DNA of 59,319 nt, from NCBI GenBank assembly GCA_037176905.1, contig JBBBWG010027590.1, positions 1 to 59,319 on the forward strand, given 5' to 3'. Each line of letters opens with the position of its first letter. Position 1 is the first letter of the stretch. The notes under the pieces were generated by a model. The model saw only the letters and a program-made list of their open reading frames with translations. It was not told the origin of the DNA and did no database searches. The translations under genes and the position numbers were made by a program. Below are positions 1 to 10,893 of the stretch, piece by piece. This DNA comes from Azolla pinnata (Eukaryota > Streptophyta > Polypodiopsida > Salviniales > Salviniaceae).

Positions 1-209
1 TTCTTCTTCTTCTTCTTCTTCTTCTTCTCCTCTTCCTTCTTCCAATAGCACAGGCAAGAGGGATGGATCATTGTCCACAGCTTCCTGTCTTCTTCTTCTT
101 CTTCTTCTAATATCACAGACAAGAGGGATCATTCTCCATAGCTTCCTGTCTCCTCCTCCTTCTAGGCAGTCTGTTTTTGCTGATCAAAACTCTGGCTTGA
201 CGTGGGCAG
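1..209. repeat. TTC-rich intron end with a small tandem duplication
   Basis: The window opens in a (TTC)n tract. A roughly 60-90 bp block follows twice: a TTC tract, then a segment containing CAAGAGGGAT and CAGCTTCCTGTCT or TAGCTTCCTGTCT. A pyrimidine-rich stretch then leads to GTGGGCAG at 203-209, which fits as the 3' splice site of the next exon. I read this as the end of an intron of the receptor kinase gene. Confidence 0.6.
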
Positions 210-1986
210 AAACCTGTCGAGGAATCGGATCGAAGGCAGCATACCGAGCGAGCTCGGGGAGCTGAAGCAGCTGGAGGTGCTGGACCTCTCCTACAACTCC
301 TTGGAGGGGGGGGTTCCAGCAGATCTTCTGCAGAGATTCAACGCATCGGAAGCATTCGCAGGCAATGCAGGGCTATGCATCAGCGGAGGAGGGGGCAAAA
401 ACAGCACGGCATGCGGAAGCAGCAGCAGCAGCAGCAGCTCCTCCTCCTCCTCTTCTTCTTCTTCTTCCATGCCTGAGCCCATGATCCTCAACAACAGCTC
501 CGGGGGAATCGTGGGCAGCGATGGGCTCATCCCTGCCGGGGGGCACATGAACAAGCTGCTGAGCGTCTCGGCGATCCTTGCCATTGCAGCCGCCGCCGCG
601 ATCTGCTCGGGCATCGCCATAGTCGCGATCCTCAACCGCCGCTGCCCTTCCGCTGCAGCTGCAGCGGCTTCTTCTTCTTCCATCGCGATCGCGGCCTCCG
701 AGCAGAATCGCCCGACAGCATACAACAGCTTCTCGGCCGTGTCCCTGTCTTCTCCGTCGTCGCCTTCGCTGTCCTCGTCTTCGTCGACTTCCTCCTCCGC
801 ATCGTTCGCCAAGGGAGGGGGAGGGGGAGGGGGAGCGGGGGGGAGCTCGATCCGCGGAGCAGCCGAAGCAGCGAGGATCGAAAGCATGGCGGGGAAGCTC
901 GTGATGTTCACCAAAGGATCTTCCGGGCCCGAACCCAGCAGCCGGCGAGGAGCCGAGGAGTGGATCACAGCTGCCCATGCGATGCTAGCCAAGGAGCAGC
1001 AGCAAAATCTCAGCTCCAGCTCCAGCTCCATGGCCACCATCACCACCGTATACAAAGCTGTGCTCGCCGACGGGCGCACCATGGCCGTGAAGAAGCTCAA
1101 CACCGGCAGCGCCAAGAGCAGGGCGGAGTTCGAGGCGCAGGCGAAGCTGCTGGGCAGGATCGAGCACCCGAACCTCGTTCGCCTCCACGGCTTCTACTGG
1201 ACTCCTGCCTTGCAGCTGCTCATCTACGACTTCGTGCCCAACGGGAGCCTCCACGCGATGCTGCATGGCCCTCCTCCTCCTCCAGCACCTTCAACAACAA
1301 CAACAGCAACAACAACAACAGCATCATCATCATCATCTTCTTCTTCTTCTTCTTCGGTTTTGGGATCGTGGGTGAAGAGGCTGGAGATTGGGCTGGGAAT
1401 CGCCCGGGGGCTAGCCCACCTCCACCACGCCTGCCTCCCCCCGCTGATCCATTACAACGTGAAGTCGAGCAACGTGCTCCTCGACGAGGGGTTCGAGCCC
1501 AAGGTTGTGGACCATGGCCTCGCGGGCCTGCTCCTCCCCGCCATGGACAGGTACCTGGCGAGCCGCGGCGAGAAGCTCGACGGCTCCATGCTGGGCCACA
1601 TGGCGCCCGAATTCGCGAGCCGAAGCTCCGCCATCACCCACAAGTGCGATGTCTACGGGTTCGGGATCATCTTGCTCGAGCTCGTCACGGGGCGCAGGCC
1701 CGTCGAGTATGCTAACAATGATGGGCACGATGTGATCATTCTCTGCGACTTTGTTCGGGCTTCGCTCGAAGCTGCTCCTGAGCCTGGCGATGCTGCTGCG
1801 GAATGCATCGATCCCAGGGTCGCTCCCCGCTGCCGCGAGCAAGACGCCCTTTCCTTGCTCAAGCTGGGGCTCATGTGCACCTCCCATGTCCCTTCCACCC
1901 GGCCTTCCATGGCCGAAGTCGTCCGCATCCTCGAGTTCATGAGGGATCGAGTAGCCATGGAAACCTCCACTGCAACAATGCTGTAA
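210..1986 (+). CDS. LRR receptor-like pseudokinase, IRK/PXC2/At3g28040 type, last exon (5' part outside window)
   Basis: This is the 3' exon of a plasma-membrane leucine-rich-repeat receptor-like kinase. It begins inside the final LRR ([17 protein letters not shown]) after an acceptor at 208-209. The intron is phase 2, common within LRR codons. Then come an LRR cap (NAGLCIS), a Ser-rich juxtamembrane region, a membrane segment near 553-633, a long Ser/Gly-rich linker, and a kinase-like domain from about 1030. The kinase keeps the VAIK-type lysine (MAVKKL), KSSN, MAPEF and the family C-terminus ([15 protein letters not shown]). The HRD motif reads HYN, as is usual for this family, DFG reads DHG, and the glycine loop is gone (ATITTVYKA). 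It is therefore probably catalytically dead and may act as a scaffold or co-receptor. A Pro/Thr/Ser insertion lies at about 1270-1356, between the alphaD and alphaE regions. Family assignment is confident; the exact orthologue is not. Confidence 0.88.
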
Positions 1987-3650
1987 TTAATGCCCCACCA
2001 AAGATGGACGGGGGCAAGCAAGTGCAAAGGAATCTCAGCCAAGTTCCAACCCATATGAATGAATGAATGGATATATAACTGTATCTATGCATGTGGCGGC
2101 GATGATGATGGAACCCTGTGCAGAAACCCATGCAGATGCCGGGTCGTTGTGTGGTTTAGAACAGTGTAAGAAGGAAGAATGGTCGGTGGTGGTCTGGAAG
2201 ATCAACCAGGAGAAGAAAAGAAAATGCTGCTGCCTGATGAATTCCTTTCAGAAACTCTTTCCCCACCGTTCTTTCTTGCTCTGTATTAAAGAGGAGTCAC
2301 TTATCGGATGGAAAGGCACTGCGCAATGCTGAGCTTGACAGGCCAATCATTTGGATGAATCAATCCCGAGTATTTGTTGCTTGTTTTATTCTCTCTTTTT
2401 GATCTCTTTTCCAATGCTTCCTTTTGTGGATGTTGTGATGCAAAGACATGGGCAGTGGCACAATGCTGCAAGAATGAATCGAAGAGGCGACTTTCTCATC
2501 GAAGTCGGATCAAATAGCACCGAAACAATGGAGTCTGATCTGATCAGCATGAGAATCATCAAAGCCATGAATGAGCCTTTAGAAACGCCTAAAACCCTAC
2601 AACCCCCCAAGGATAGCCATGGCCATTTAGACATGATACGTATGTATGTAGATCGATCTGCATCGAGAGATGGGAAGCCATCTAACTTGAATGGGCTTCG
2701 CCTATCAACCATCGCTATTTACTGATGCTCATGCAACCTCCATCGCGTGATTTGGCAACAGGATTGCAGAAGAACTTCAACGGAGATGCATGACTTGGTG
2801 TTGGTTTCGACGGTCCAGTACATGCCATGGATCAGTAAGGCGCAGCTTTGTAGCTCAATGAATCATCAGTATTGTTTTATTACATCAGATGAGACCAATC
2901 TATCGATGACGTTCTCTGTTTGTTCAAAGATGAGACAGAATCAGAGGGCCATGTCCATCGGCATAAAAAAGTCAAAGCATTCATTGAATAGAATGAATAA
3001 GACTTTTCCTCCTAGGTTCATATACAATGCGGAACTTAGTAATGCGAGCGATTTGCCCTGAAGCATGAGATATGCTAGGAAATGGAATGGAAGCTTCATG
3101 GGCAGCAGAGGAATGAAGCAACCAAGGGATCGATTGCTTACTCCGTTCGCTTCGGAATGCGTCGAGCTTTGTTTTAAAATGGGCATATTGCTTCAATGCA
3201 GACCATCAGCGGGGCCAACCAAAAACAGTCGGGGGCACGTGGATCCCCGTACAACCAGGCAACTCGACCTAAATATCTTCCATCCACACGGTACTGTCAA
3301 GTCCTTGCGTCGACGTCGACCTCTATCGATGTCGACGAGTACGGAACCCGAAACCCGAAAGCATCTTCCCATGAAGTTTCCAAGAAACATCAACAAGAAG
3401 AAGAAGGAAGAATTGAATTTGTTAGTATCTCTATATATGCATCCTGACTTACCTACACAGAGATCATCTTGGGTTCAGGTTCTGGCGGATCAAGATTATC
3501 TATACATACCTCCTTCCTGATCGGAATATAGTTTTGGGTAGGTTCAGCAAGCTTTGATTAACGGCCTCGGAATCAAGTCGTATATATAACCAACCATTGG
3601 CAACACACTGTCCGGGAGGGCGGGGATCGGTAGTAGTAGCAACCGCAGGG
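1987..3650. other. Spacer between receptor kinase and EF-hand gene
   Basis: This holds the 3' UTR of the receptor kinase and the promoter and leader of the EF-hand gene. Several ORFs of 60-150 codons occur on both strands. None has a domain I recognise, good splice signals or coding-like composition, so I call no gene. Confidence 0.5.
3581..3590 (+). promoter_or_regulatory. TATA box of the EF-hand gene
   Basis: TATATATAAC lies about 60-70 bp before the chosen ATG at 3651. That spacing allows a short leader. The call rests on motif and position only. Confidence 0.5.
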
Positions 3651-4253
3651 ATGATGATCCACCGGGCGGAGGAGGGGAAGGAGCTGCTGCCGCAATGCTT
3701 CGATGTGCTAAACCACCTGTGCAGCAGCGTGCTCGGGAGGGTGCACAACTCGTGCCGCCATGGCCACGATCACACAGCGGCGACAACAACAACAAAAACA
3801 ACAACAAATACTAGGCATGTGGACATTCTGTTCCGGGCGATGGATGAGAACGGGGATGGGAAGGTCAGCGGGAGCGAGCTGAGGCGGTCTCTCCAGAGAT
3901 TGGGGATCAATGGAAGCTATGGCAAGGAGGAGGAAAATGAAGAGGAGGAGGATTGTTACCCTGAGGAATTCATCCATCTCTGGAAGGAGGTGGAGTCGGG
4001 GCAGTTTCCCGACGACGAGGCTGAGGACGACATCATGTTGGAGGCATTCCGGGTGTTTGACAGGGATGGCAATGGGCTCATATCGGCGGCGGAGCTGCAA
4101 TGGGTGCTGGCAGCTTTAGGGCTGGGCCATTGCGAGGATGATGCTTGCGCCGCCATGATCCGCCGCGCTGACCTCGATGGCAATGGCCATGTCGACCTCG
4201 CCGAGTTCAAGGCTCTGCTGCTCTCCGCCTCCACAGCACTCCATGTGGACTAG
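3651..4253 (+). CDS. Calmodulin-like EF-hand calcium sensor (CML), intronless
   Basis: This 200-residue protein has three clear EF-hand loops: DENGDGKVSGSE at about residues 64-75, DRDGNGLISAAE and DLDGNGHVDLAE near the C-terminus. Each has acidic residues at positions 1, 3, 5 and 12. The expected second hand of the N-terminal pair is degenerate: a Glu-rich loop follows LGING and no 12-residue ligand set is visible. So I expect three bound calcium ions. CML proteins bind targets in a calcium-dependent way in the cytosol or nucleus. The N-terminal 50 residues include a Cys/His-bearing stretch and a short Thr run (from ACA/ACAACA repeats), unlike plain calmodulin. I chose the first ATG at 3651. 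The frame stays open upstream to 3597 but only with non-ATG codons. CML42/43-like is the nearest guess. Confidence 0.88.
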   Translation: MMIHRAEEGKELLPQCFDVLNHLCSSVLGRVHNSCRHGHDHTAATTTTKTTTNTRHVDILFRAMDENGDGKVSGSELRRSLQRLGINGSYGKEEENEEEEDCYPEEFIHLWKEVESGQFPDDEAEDDIMLEAFRVFDRDGNGLISAAELQWVLAALGLGHCEDDACAAMIRRADLDGNGHVDLAEFKALLLSASTALHVD

Positions 4254-4374
4254 ATGCTAAATCTTCCTGTTGAGCCATTCCATTCCATATGCTAGATATT
4301 GCTGTTGTTGCCCATTCGATTCATAGCTGCTTCCCAAGTTCCACTCCATCATGTCCCTGTACATAGCCAAACAA

Positions 4375-4740
4375 AAGAAAGCTCTTTGGCTTGAATCACA
4401 TTCGTGTGCAGCAGAAATTCTTTGAAACATTCTTACCTTTTTTTCTCTGCTTGGCTTCTGATTATACATATGGGTTCTGCAAAACTCTTAAAAATAGCTT
4501 TGTCTTGAATCATATATTGTACAAAATTCATGTGCAACAGAAGAACTTTGGAACATTCTTACCTTTTCTCACTGCTTGGCTGCTGATGATATATGGTTGT
4601 GCAAAACTCGAAAAAAGCTTTGTCTTGAATCAGATACTTTACAACATTCATGCGCAACTGAAAATCTTTGAAACATTCTTGCCTTTCTTTCGCTGCTTGA
4701 CTTCTGGTGATATTATATATGGGTTATGCAAAACTCGGGA
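4375..4740 (+). repeat. Three tandem copies of a 114-120 bp unit downstream of the CML gene
   Basis: The block running from CTTGAATCA through a gaaacattcttacctt segment to GCAAAACTC occurs three times, with CTTGAATC at 4390, 4504 and 4624. Copies differ by scattered substitutions and small indels. The periods (114 and 120) are multiples of three, so an open frame of 193 codons (4391-4972) runs through the repeats. I do not think it is a gene, because it has no ATG-led family resemblance. Confidence 0.8.
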
Positions 4741-5061
4741 ACTCTGCGCCGGTGGATCCCATACACTGTTGACATGCACACGCATACAAAAGACGAGTTC
4801 GAGGCCCGACGAATTCAATCGATTGGGAGAAGAAAAGTTGAAGTTTCAAACTGAAAGAGAGAGGCTCATTCCACAAGCCATGCAAAACCGAGGATATAAA
4901 CAATACAACCCCCCCCATGACTGGTCCAACTGCCCAAATGTAGTAGTAGTAGCGGAGGCATCACTTGTGTGAAGAAAGAGGCTGGGATTTCTTCCTCGCC
5001 GAATGTGGATGGGCGGTGGTGGCCATACGTATACGAAGTCAACCCCCTGCAAGCCAGCAAG

Positions 5062-5068
5062 TATAAAA
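5062..5068 (+). promoter_or_regulatory. TATA box of the dirigent gene
   Basis: TATAAAA sits 95 bp before the ATG at 5157. This is a typical plant spacing and leaves a leader of about 60 bases. Confidence 0.65.
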
Positions 5069-5156
5069 AGCTCTCAAGAGGCACACCCAAACCAACTTCG
5101 AACGACATCGCCCACAAAGCAAGCACAAACGCTCCCTCGACCCTTTCCTCCCCACC

Positions 5157-5726
5157 ATGGCCAATCTCATCATCACCCCTTCTTCTTCTTCGCTGATGAT
5201 CATCCTTGGATACACAGCCTTGTTGCTGCTCTCCAGAGCATCCATGGGAATACGAGCTGAGTCCGAGGATAAGCAACTGAAGCCGTTCAAGCGCTCCAAG
5301 CTCGAGTACTACGTCCAGGCCCACGTGGGTCCGGGTTCGGCGGCCTCATCTGACCGCTTCTTGCCGGCCCTCAATGCTACAGCGACAGCTAAGTTTGGTG
5401 GAGGTAACCTGTTTGCATTCAACATCACAAAGGGGGCTGATCCGGCATCGGCGCAGCTGGGATTTGTTCGTGGATACACCGTGGAGACAAGCTACCTTGC
5501 ATCTCGCAGCTCAGCCGTTGAGACTGCAACCATCGAGTACAAGGACGCAAAGTACAAGGGCACCTTCACCGTCGTTGGAATCCTGGGCGCTGCTGGTCCT
5601 AACGAGCTCGCCATTGTTGGCGGCACCGAAAGCTTCCGGGCCGCCCAAGGCTGGCTCACCATCAACCTCGCCAACACCACTGGCTTCAGCCTCTTCACCT
5701 TCCACCATGAAGCTCACTTCCTGTGA
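5157..5726 (+). CDS. Dirigent protein, intronless, secreted
   Basis: This 189-residue protein has the usual dirigent length. A hydrophobic signal peptide (about residues 1-33, core LGYTALLLLS) precedes the eight-stranded barrel domain. Family landmarks are visible: FYVQAH-like YYVQAHVGPG, FGGGNLFAFNIT, GFVRGYTVETS, YKGTFTVVGI, ELAIVGGTESFRAAQG and the C-terminal FTFHHEAHFL. Dirigent proteins act in the apoplast and steer stereoselective coupling of phenoxy radicals such as those from coniferyl alcohol into lignans or related polymers. One N-glycosylation sequon (NATA) and another (NTTG) are visible. The start is supported by CCACCATGG around the ATG and by the TATA box 95 bp upstream. The real substrate cannot be told from sequence. 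Confidence 0.93.
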   Translation: MANLIITPSSSSLMIILGYTALLLLSRASMGIRAESEDKQLKPFKRSKLEYYVQAHVGPGSAASSDRFLPALNATATAKFGGGNLFAFNITKGADPASAQLGFVRGYTVETSYLASRSSAVETATIEYKDAKYKGTFTVVGILGAAGPNELAIVGGTESFRAAQGWLTINLANTTGFSLFTFHHEAHFL

Positions 5727-7237
5727 CCAACTCCCTCCTCCACTTCCCATCCAGCCCCTGCAACCTGAATGACCAGAAAAAAAAAGAAGGGATGTTATGT
5801 ACTCTTCTCTCTGCCACCATTCAGCACCACAAAGTTTCCCGTCTGTGTATTTGTGTTGTTCGAAAAGGAAAGAAAACATAGATGTGCCTCAATCAGAACA
5901 GTAACAATTGAATACCTTGGAAGAATAAAAGTATATGCCATTTGCTCCAGACAATTAACCAGATTTCATTCATAATAGCTAATGTCATTGCTGGAGACAA
6001 CAGATTGATGGTCTCAAGCAACCATAATTCATCCGTAAGAGCTTATGCCATTGCTCGAGACAGCTGATTGATGGTCTCAAGCAACCATATTTCATCCATA
6101 AGAGCTTATGCCATTGATTGAGACAACTGATTGTTGCTTCTTGACTCATCCCCAAGAAATTTGTACCAGGCACAAAGCAAAACTCTTTTACCTGATGCTG
6201 TAAATGTTGTTGAATTTTCCTCTTTCACTTCTGTTTATACCATCATTCTGAAGAGCACAGGTGACGCTTTGGAAGAAATTCCCCCCTGATAAGCTCCATA
6301 TGCTAGTCTCACTGCACACATCATCAATGAATATTGTTATTGTGATGAACCTTGAAACAAATACTACAAAATCCTGAAAAATTTGATAAAATAACAAACC
6401 TTCCATATTTACAATTTCTCATGCATCAAATTGTTATTTTGGCACCCCAGCAGACTGGAGGCCAACCATCCAATCTGGAGGACTGCGTGCTTGTTGATTG
6501 GCTGGTGATGTACAAAGCAAATTCACTTCCATCAAATTTGTTTTACTTAATATGAACAGAGTGAGCACCCAATTAGTGTTCCAATAAGTGGTTAAACACA
6601 AATCGATGTACTAGGCATTAGAATGAAAAAACTAAAGTGAACCACGTTAACCTTTTCTTAGACAAAATCGCAAGTGATACAGTTGGGTACAACAAAGATA
6701 TTGTTAGTAATATTTACAACAGAGTACAACTACTATTCAAAGAGTACAACTACTACTTGCTCGTTGGATATAGCATGTTACAGATCATCAGGCCTTTTGA
6801 ATTTCATTACTTTAGTGAAAATATTGGATGTCAATCAGCTGAAAACATTTCTTCACCAACCTGATTGAAAGTGCTGAAATCTTTCTTCTCAATAAACCTT
6901 ACAAACAGGAAGAAACTTGCACATCCACTGGAAAAACTACACATGTGATATGGCCACAATCCTTAGTTTTATACATTTCATATGTCCAGCCAGTAAAAAA
7001 TAATGCAATCTATTTTAGCAGCCCCATCTCCCCCTCCCTCTCTTCTTGCAACAACAAAAATGTTATCCGACTTTATACAAAGCACAATGCTCTTTCCTCT
7101 GATTTTTGTAATTTATACATAAGACAACTCATTCTATATATTGTGGATCTATGTATCAATAAATATTGCTTAGCATGCAATACACTCGAATAGCCTATAC
7201 AATAAGGTTTGTCTCTCCATACATTAGATAGTAAAAA
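5727..7237. other. Convergent spacer between dirigent and ATG18 genes
   Basis: This AT-rich sequence holds the 3' ends of two genes that face each other. Apart from a 63-bp tandem repeat I see only short chance ORFs and no RNA gene. Confidence 0.5.
5937..6140. repeat. 63-bp tandem repeat, about three copies
   Basis: The unit contains ATTGATGGTCTCAAGCAACC and AAGAGCTTATGCCATTG. Copies start near 5987, 6050 and 6113, and a more degenerate copy lies just before. It is probably in the 3' UTR or spacer. Confidence 0.8.
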
Positions 7238-9937
7238 CTATTGCACAAATGGAGCATCAAAAAGCTTCGCTGCTACTTCAAGTCTCATTTCACCTCCACG
7301 CACTGGATCAAACGAGCACTTATAATAACTGCAATAGACATCAAAATTCTTTGAACAGGGATTACATACACTAAGTGAAAATCATATTTTTATGAGCAAG
7401 ATTTCTGGAACAGTTCCTGACCTTGCATTTGCACAGAGAACAATGATGCTATTTTCCTCCTTTCCAAATGCTACTAATGCATGGGTACGTTCTGGTAAAC
7501 GATATTGTGATAACGACCACTCTGAACTAAAATAACTTGGCAGCATACCTATGTTCCAAACAGAAACCTTAGGACAAAAAACAAATAAAATACAAAGCAT
7601 GCAATGTACTTTTAAAAGGAAAAACTAAGCACTTATCTAATGATTACATAAAGAGACGTGGAAGAAACATTTAAGATAATTTAGTTTGGACAACAAAACG
7701 GTCAGCCAATGAATCCTTCAAATCCAAGGTTTTTGCATACATTTCACAGTACCCGATTTAAACATGTTCGACCTGGTTGTTGATTTTTCCTTACAGCATC
7801 CCGTTTTTACCTGGGCTTAGTGTGTTATGTATAAGATGTATACTCAGTTGAAGTTCTCTTAATGTTTTCTTTTGCTTTGCAGCAACTGTTTTTCAACATT
7901 TTCGGGGGAATCCAAGTAAATTTCACTAACGCCATGTTCTAGATCCATCATTGTTCACTCACAAGTTAACTATAATTTCATTTGAAAATTTTAACATTAT
8001 ACGAGGACAAATCTCGCAAGTTTGATGGTTTAAAATGAACTTTGTGCCCATTCCACACAAACATCCATCAGTTACACCTGTCATTTACAGACGCTGGCTT
8101 TACAAGACCCTGGAGATAAAACATGTACTGAATAATCTAATAGTCATACTTTGATCACATACTGTGTTTCCTTGTAAATGCATTAATAGGTATCTGAATT
8201 AGTATTTGTACAGGTGAATAGAAAAAAAAACAAACCAAGTTACCTGAAAACAAAATCGCACATCCTAAAGATATGCAAAACTTCACGGGAGAGTAGCAGA
8301 CATAGTTAAAACCATCATGGTGATGAATCAAGAAAGCAAACCTTTCATGAAGGACAGAGAAGAGCCAGTATTTGAATGAGCCAAAGACATGAAGGACGAA
8401 CATGCTAGCTGCAGACCATTGCTGATGCTTGATGTCAGGTTTGATGGTAAGCTTAGTGGAAATCCAAAATGGCTACTACTTGACATAGCACTTCTCTTGT
8501 GAATTGAAGGATCTTCATTCACGCAAAATATATGGATTGTTCCTTTATCACTTGAAACTGCAAGCCAGTGATTTGTACAAGAAAAGGCAATGCAGTAGAT
8601 ATCAGCATGATCTGCTCCACGGCGAAGCTAATAAAACATAAATCCACAATCAGGGAACAGTAAGAAAACATAGCAGGTAAGCCAAACATGCAACTACTGC
8701 AATCCTGATTCAATCCAAATATTACCAATAAAACAAAAATGGCATAATAAAAAAGTTATGAAATAATGTGGTCTGTTCACAGCACGGAGAAGATAATGCA
8801 ATATATATATACAAATAACTAGTAAAGAAAATTAGGTTTGGGAGCTGGTACCTCTTGGATCTTACTACCATCAGCAGAGCGGAACAGGCGAACCAATGTT
8901 CCTTTTGTACTCGCCGTGGCAATGATGGATCCATCAAGGCTTATGGAAATGCAAGCAATTGCCGAAGTGTGTGCATCCATGAATAGGCTTTTATTGCTGT
9001 CATAGAGTGTGATTCGAACCTCTCCTTTTTTCTGACCTGGACATGCCAGCACACATAATTCAGGTGAAGGCGAGAGTGCACAGATTCCTCTAGCATTAGA
9101 GATAGTGTCAATTTGATGTAGCAATCGGAGATCTGAGATTCCATAGACACAAACCCTGTGTTCGAGGACCACCACTATTCGATCTGACCTTAATCTGACA
9201 GCTCTCACTGCACTTCGGAACAGGAGTTCTCCTGTGCATATACCTTCATGATCATCCCACAGAATGACTTTGTTCAAAGCATATTTTGGAGAAACCAGGG
9301 CAACCATGTTTGTCCGGTAAAGCATTTCAACAACCGTAAATCCATCATCACTGTTTGAATTCCCGTTTCTGCTCCCGTTTCCTTCCCCGTCTCCATTTGT
9401 GCATCCATCGGCATTGGCAGCAGCATTTCTTTTCCCAACTCCGGTGGCATGTACATTTGTTCTTCCACTTCCATTTGATCTCGCATAGCCATCACCATAA
9501 TCGCTTCTGCGCTCAGAGGAATCACCCTTCCCACCCTCTTGCGCGACGTTTTTTCCCTCTGTACTGCATGTCCCTAACCCGAGCCCTAGAGTCTGACCGT
9601 CTTGCTGTCCTGGCGTCTGAAAATGAGGACGAGGCCTGTCAGCTGAAACATTCGACGGAGAGCGAGTCGAGATGAAGGGTTTACCCCATCCCGAGGCATC
9701 GAATTCTCGGCGGAAAAGCTCTTGCAAGGGGTCGGATTGGAAGACCCGATACCCCAAAGAAGTTCCGCAGGAGATGCAGCCGTGGTCTTGATTGAAGGAC
9801 AGAGCGAAAACGGGATAAGGAGGGCAAGAGGACGAGGACGAGGACGACGAAGGGGAAATGGAGGTCGCCATAGCTGCTGCTTCTTCTACTGTTTCTGTGC
9901 TTTTTGAAATCTTAAGCAATTCATTCGTTTTCTTCAT
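7238..9937 (-). CDS. ATG18/WIPI-type PROPPIN, WD-repeat phosphoinositide-binding autophagy protein
   Basis: Four exons on the minus strand: 8852-9937, 8342-8627, 7422-7548 and 7238-7328. They total 1590 bases (529 residues) with no frame conflict. PROPPINs are seven-bladed propellers that bind PI3P and PI(3,5)P2 on autophagosome precursors and endosomes. Evidence includes VRLFRSADGSKIQE joined across intron 1 to LRRGADHADIYCIAFS, the L/FRRG lipid-binding motif, then LAVSSDKGTIHIFCV, QYRLPERTHALVAFG and a C-terminal YYKCSFDPVRGGEMRLE. Usual length is about 400-430 residues. The excess is a Gly/Asn-rich low-complexity insert of roughly 110 residues (about 9300-9660) between the first two blades, plus a Ser run near the N-terminus. 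The ATG at 9937 opens the frame. The second ATG at 9871 (MATSISPS) resembles known starts and may be the real one. Confidence 0.92.
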
Positions 9938-10893
9938 AAACCTCAGAAATAGCCTCTTCTCTGCGTCTTCTTAAACTTCAAAAAATTGTGTGTTAATTGG
10001 CTCACTGAATGTATTCTGGCAACGTTTTCAACAGTGAAAGATTTATGTTTCCACGAGGTTTACATATGGTTAGGATGATTATGCGGTGGTTCGAGAAGAA
10101 CGGTAGTTTACTGAAGTTAATGGCGAGCGAGAATGATGGCGATCGAATCTTCAGATTCGTATAGTATAACCCATCTCATCATGTTCACGATTTTGCTTCC
10201 ATTAAGATGATGAGCTTACATACAACTCTCTTCTTGATTTGGCGCAATCAACTTTACAATACCACTGAAAGCGTGTTTCGAAGTTGCACAAAACGTCTAG
10301 AACATTAAAACCTTCGTAGTTGCACCACTGAAATACACCGATGGAAAGTCATCAAGCCAACGATGCTTGGAATGCATCATCCTGAATTAAAACAAGAGAT
10401 GATCGGTGTTTAGCTACAAACAAGTAGACTGAATCAATTCTGTCAACTTACTTGGCTAAAAGATCCACCATGACTTTGCTACAATTACTCCACGAGAGTG
10501 TGAACCAAAGAGCCGAATTAATAATGAAGATTATACCGAAGCCAATCTAACATGAAACAAATTTCCCCTTTTGTTCAGTGTTAAGAAATTGTAGCTTTCG
10601 CTACGAAAAAAGAAGCAACATCCGCTCATGAATTTGTGCTTCATGCAATGTCTCTACAACCATGAATCGATTGATTGATTGATTGCAAGCAAGGCACAAC
10701 CAAAGGCTCCTTTCATCAGCTACCCTAACAGAGGCCAGTTTGGTGCCCAGAAAACAAGAATCTCTAGCGAGATTTTTACACTCGATTCCATCATTTAATT
10801 TTATTTTAGTCCGAGTAATTGAAGACACTTTGCAGTAAACAAGACACTCTTATTTTTCTTTTTCTACACTCTTCATTTGTTTACATCAAGAAC
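9938..10893. other. Spacer between NDUFA9-like 3' end and ATG18 promoter
   Basis: Both flanking genes are on the minus strand. This stretch should hold the 3' UTR of the complex I gene and the promoter and leader of ATG18. A short (GATT)n run lies at about 10668-10684. Nothing else is recognised. Confidence 0.5.

Noticed and set aside
291-1115. Long minus-strand ORFs opposite the receptor kinase
   Set aside because: They are shadows of the GC-rich, Ser-rich coding strand; the composition mirrors the repeats and no domain is present.
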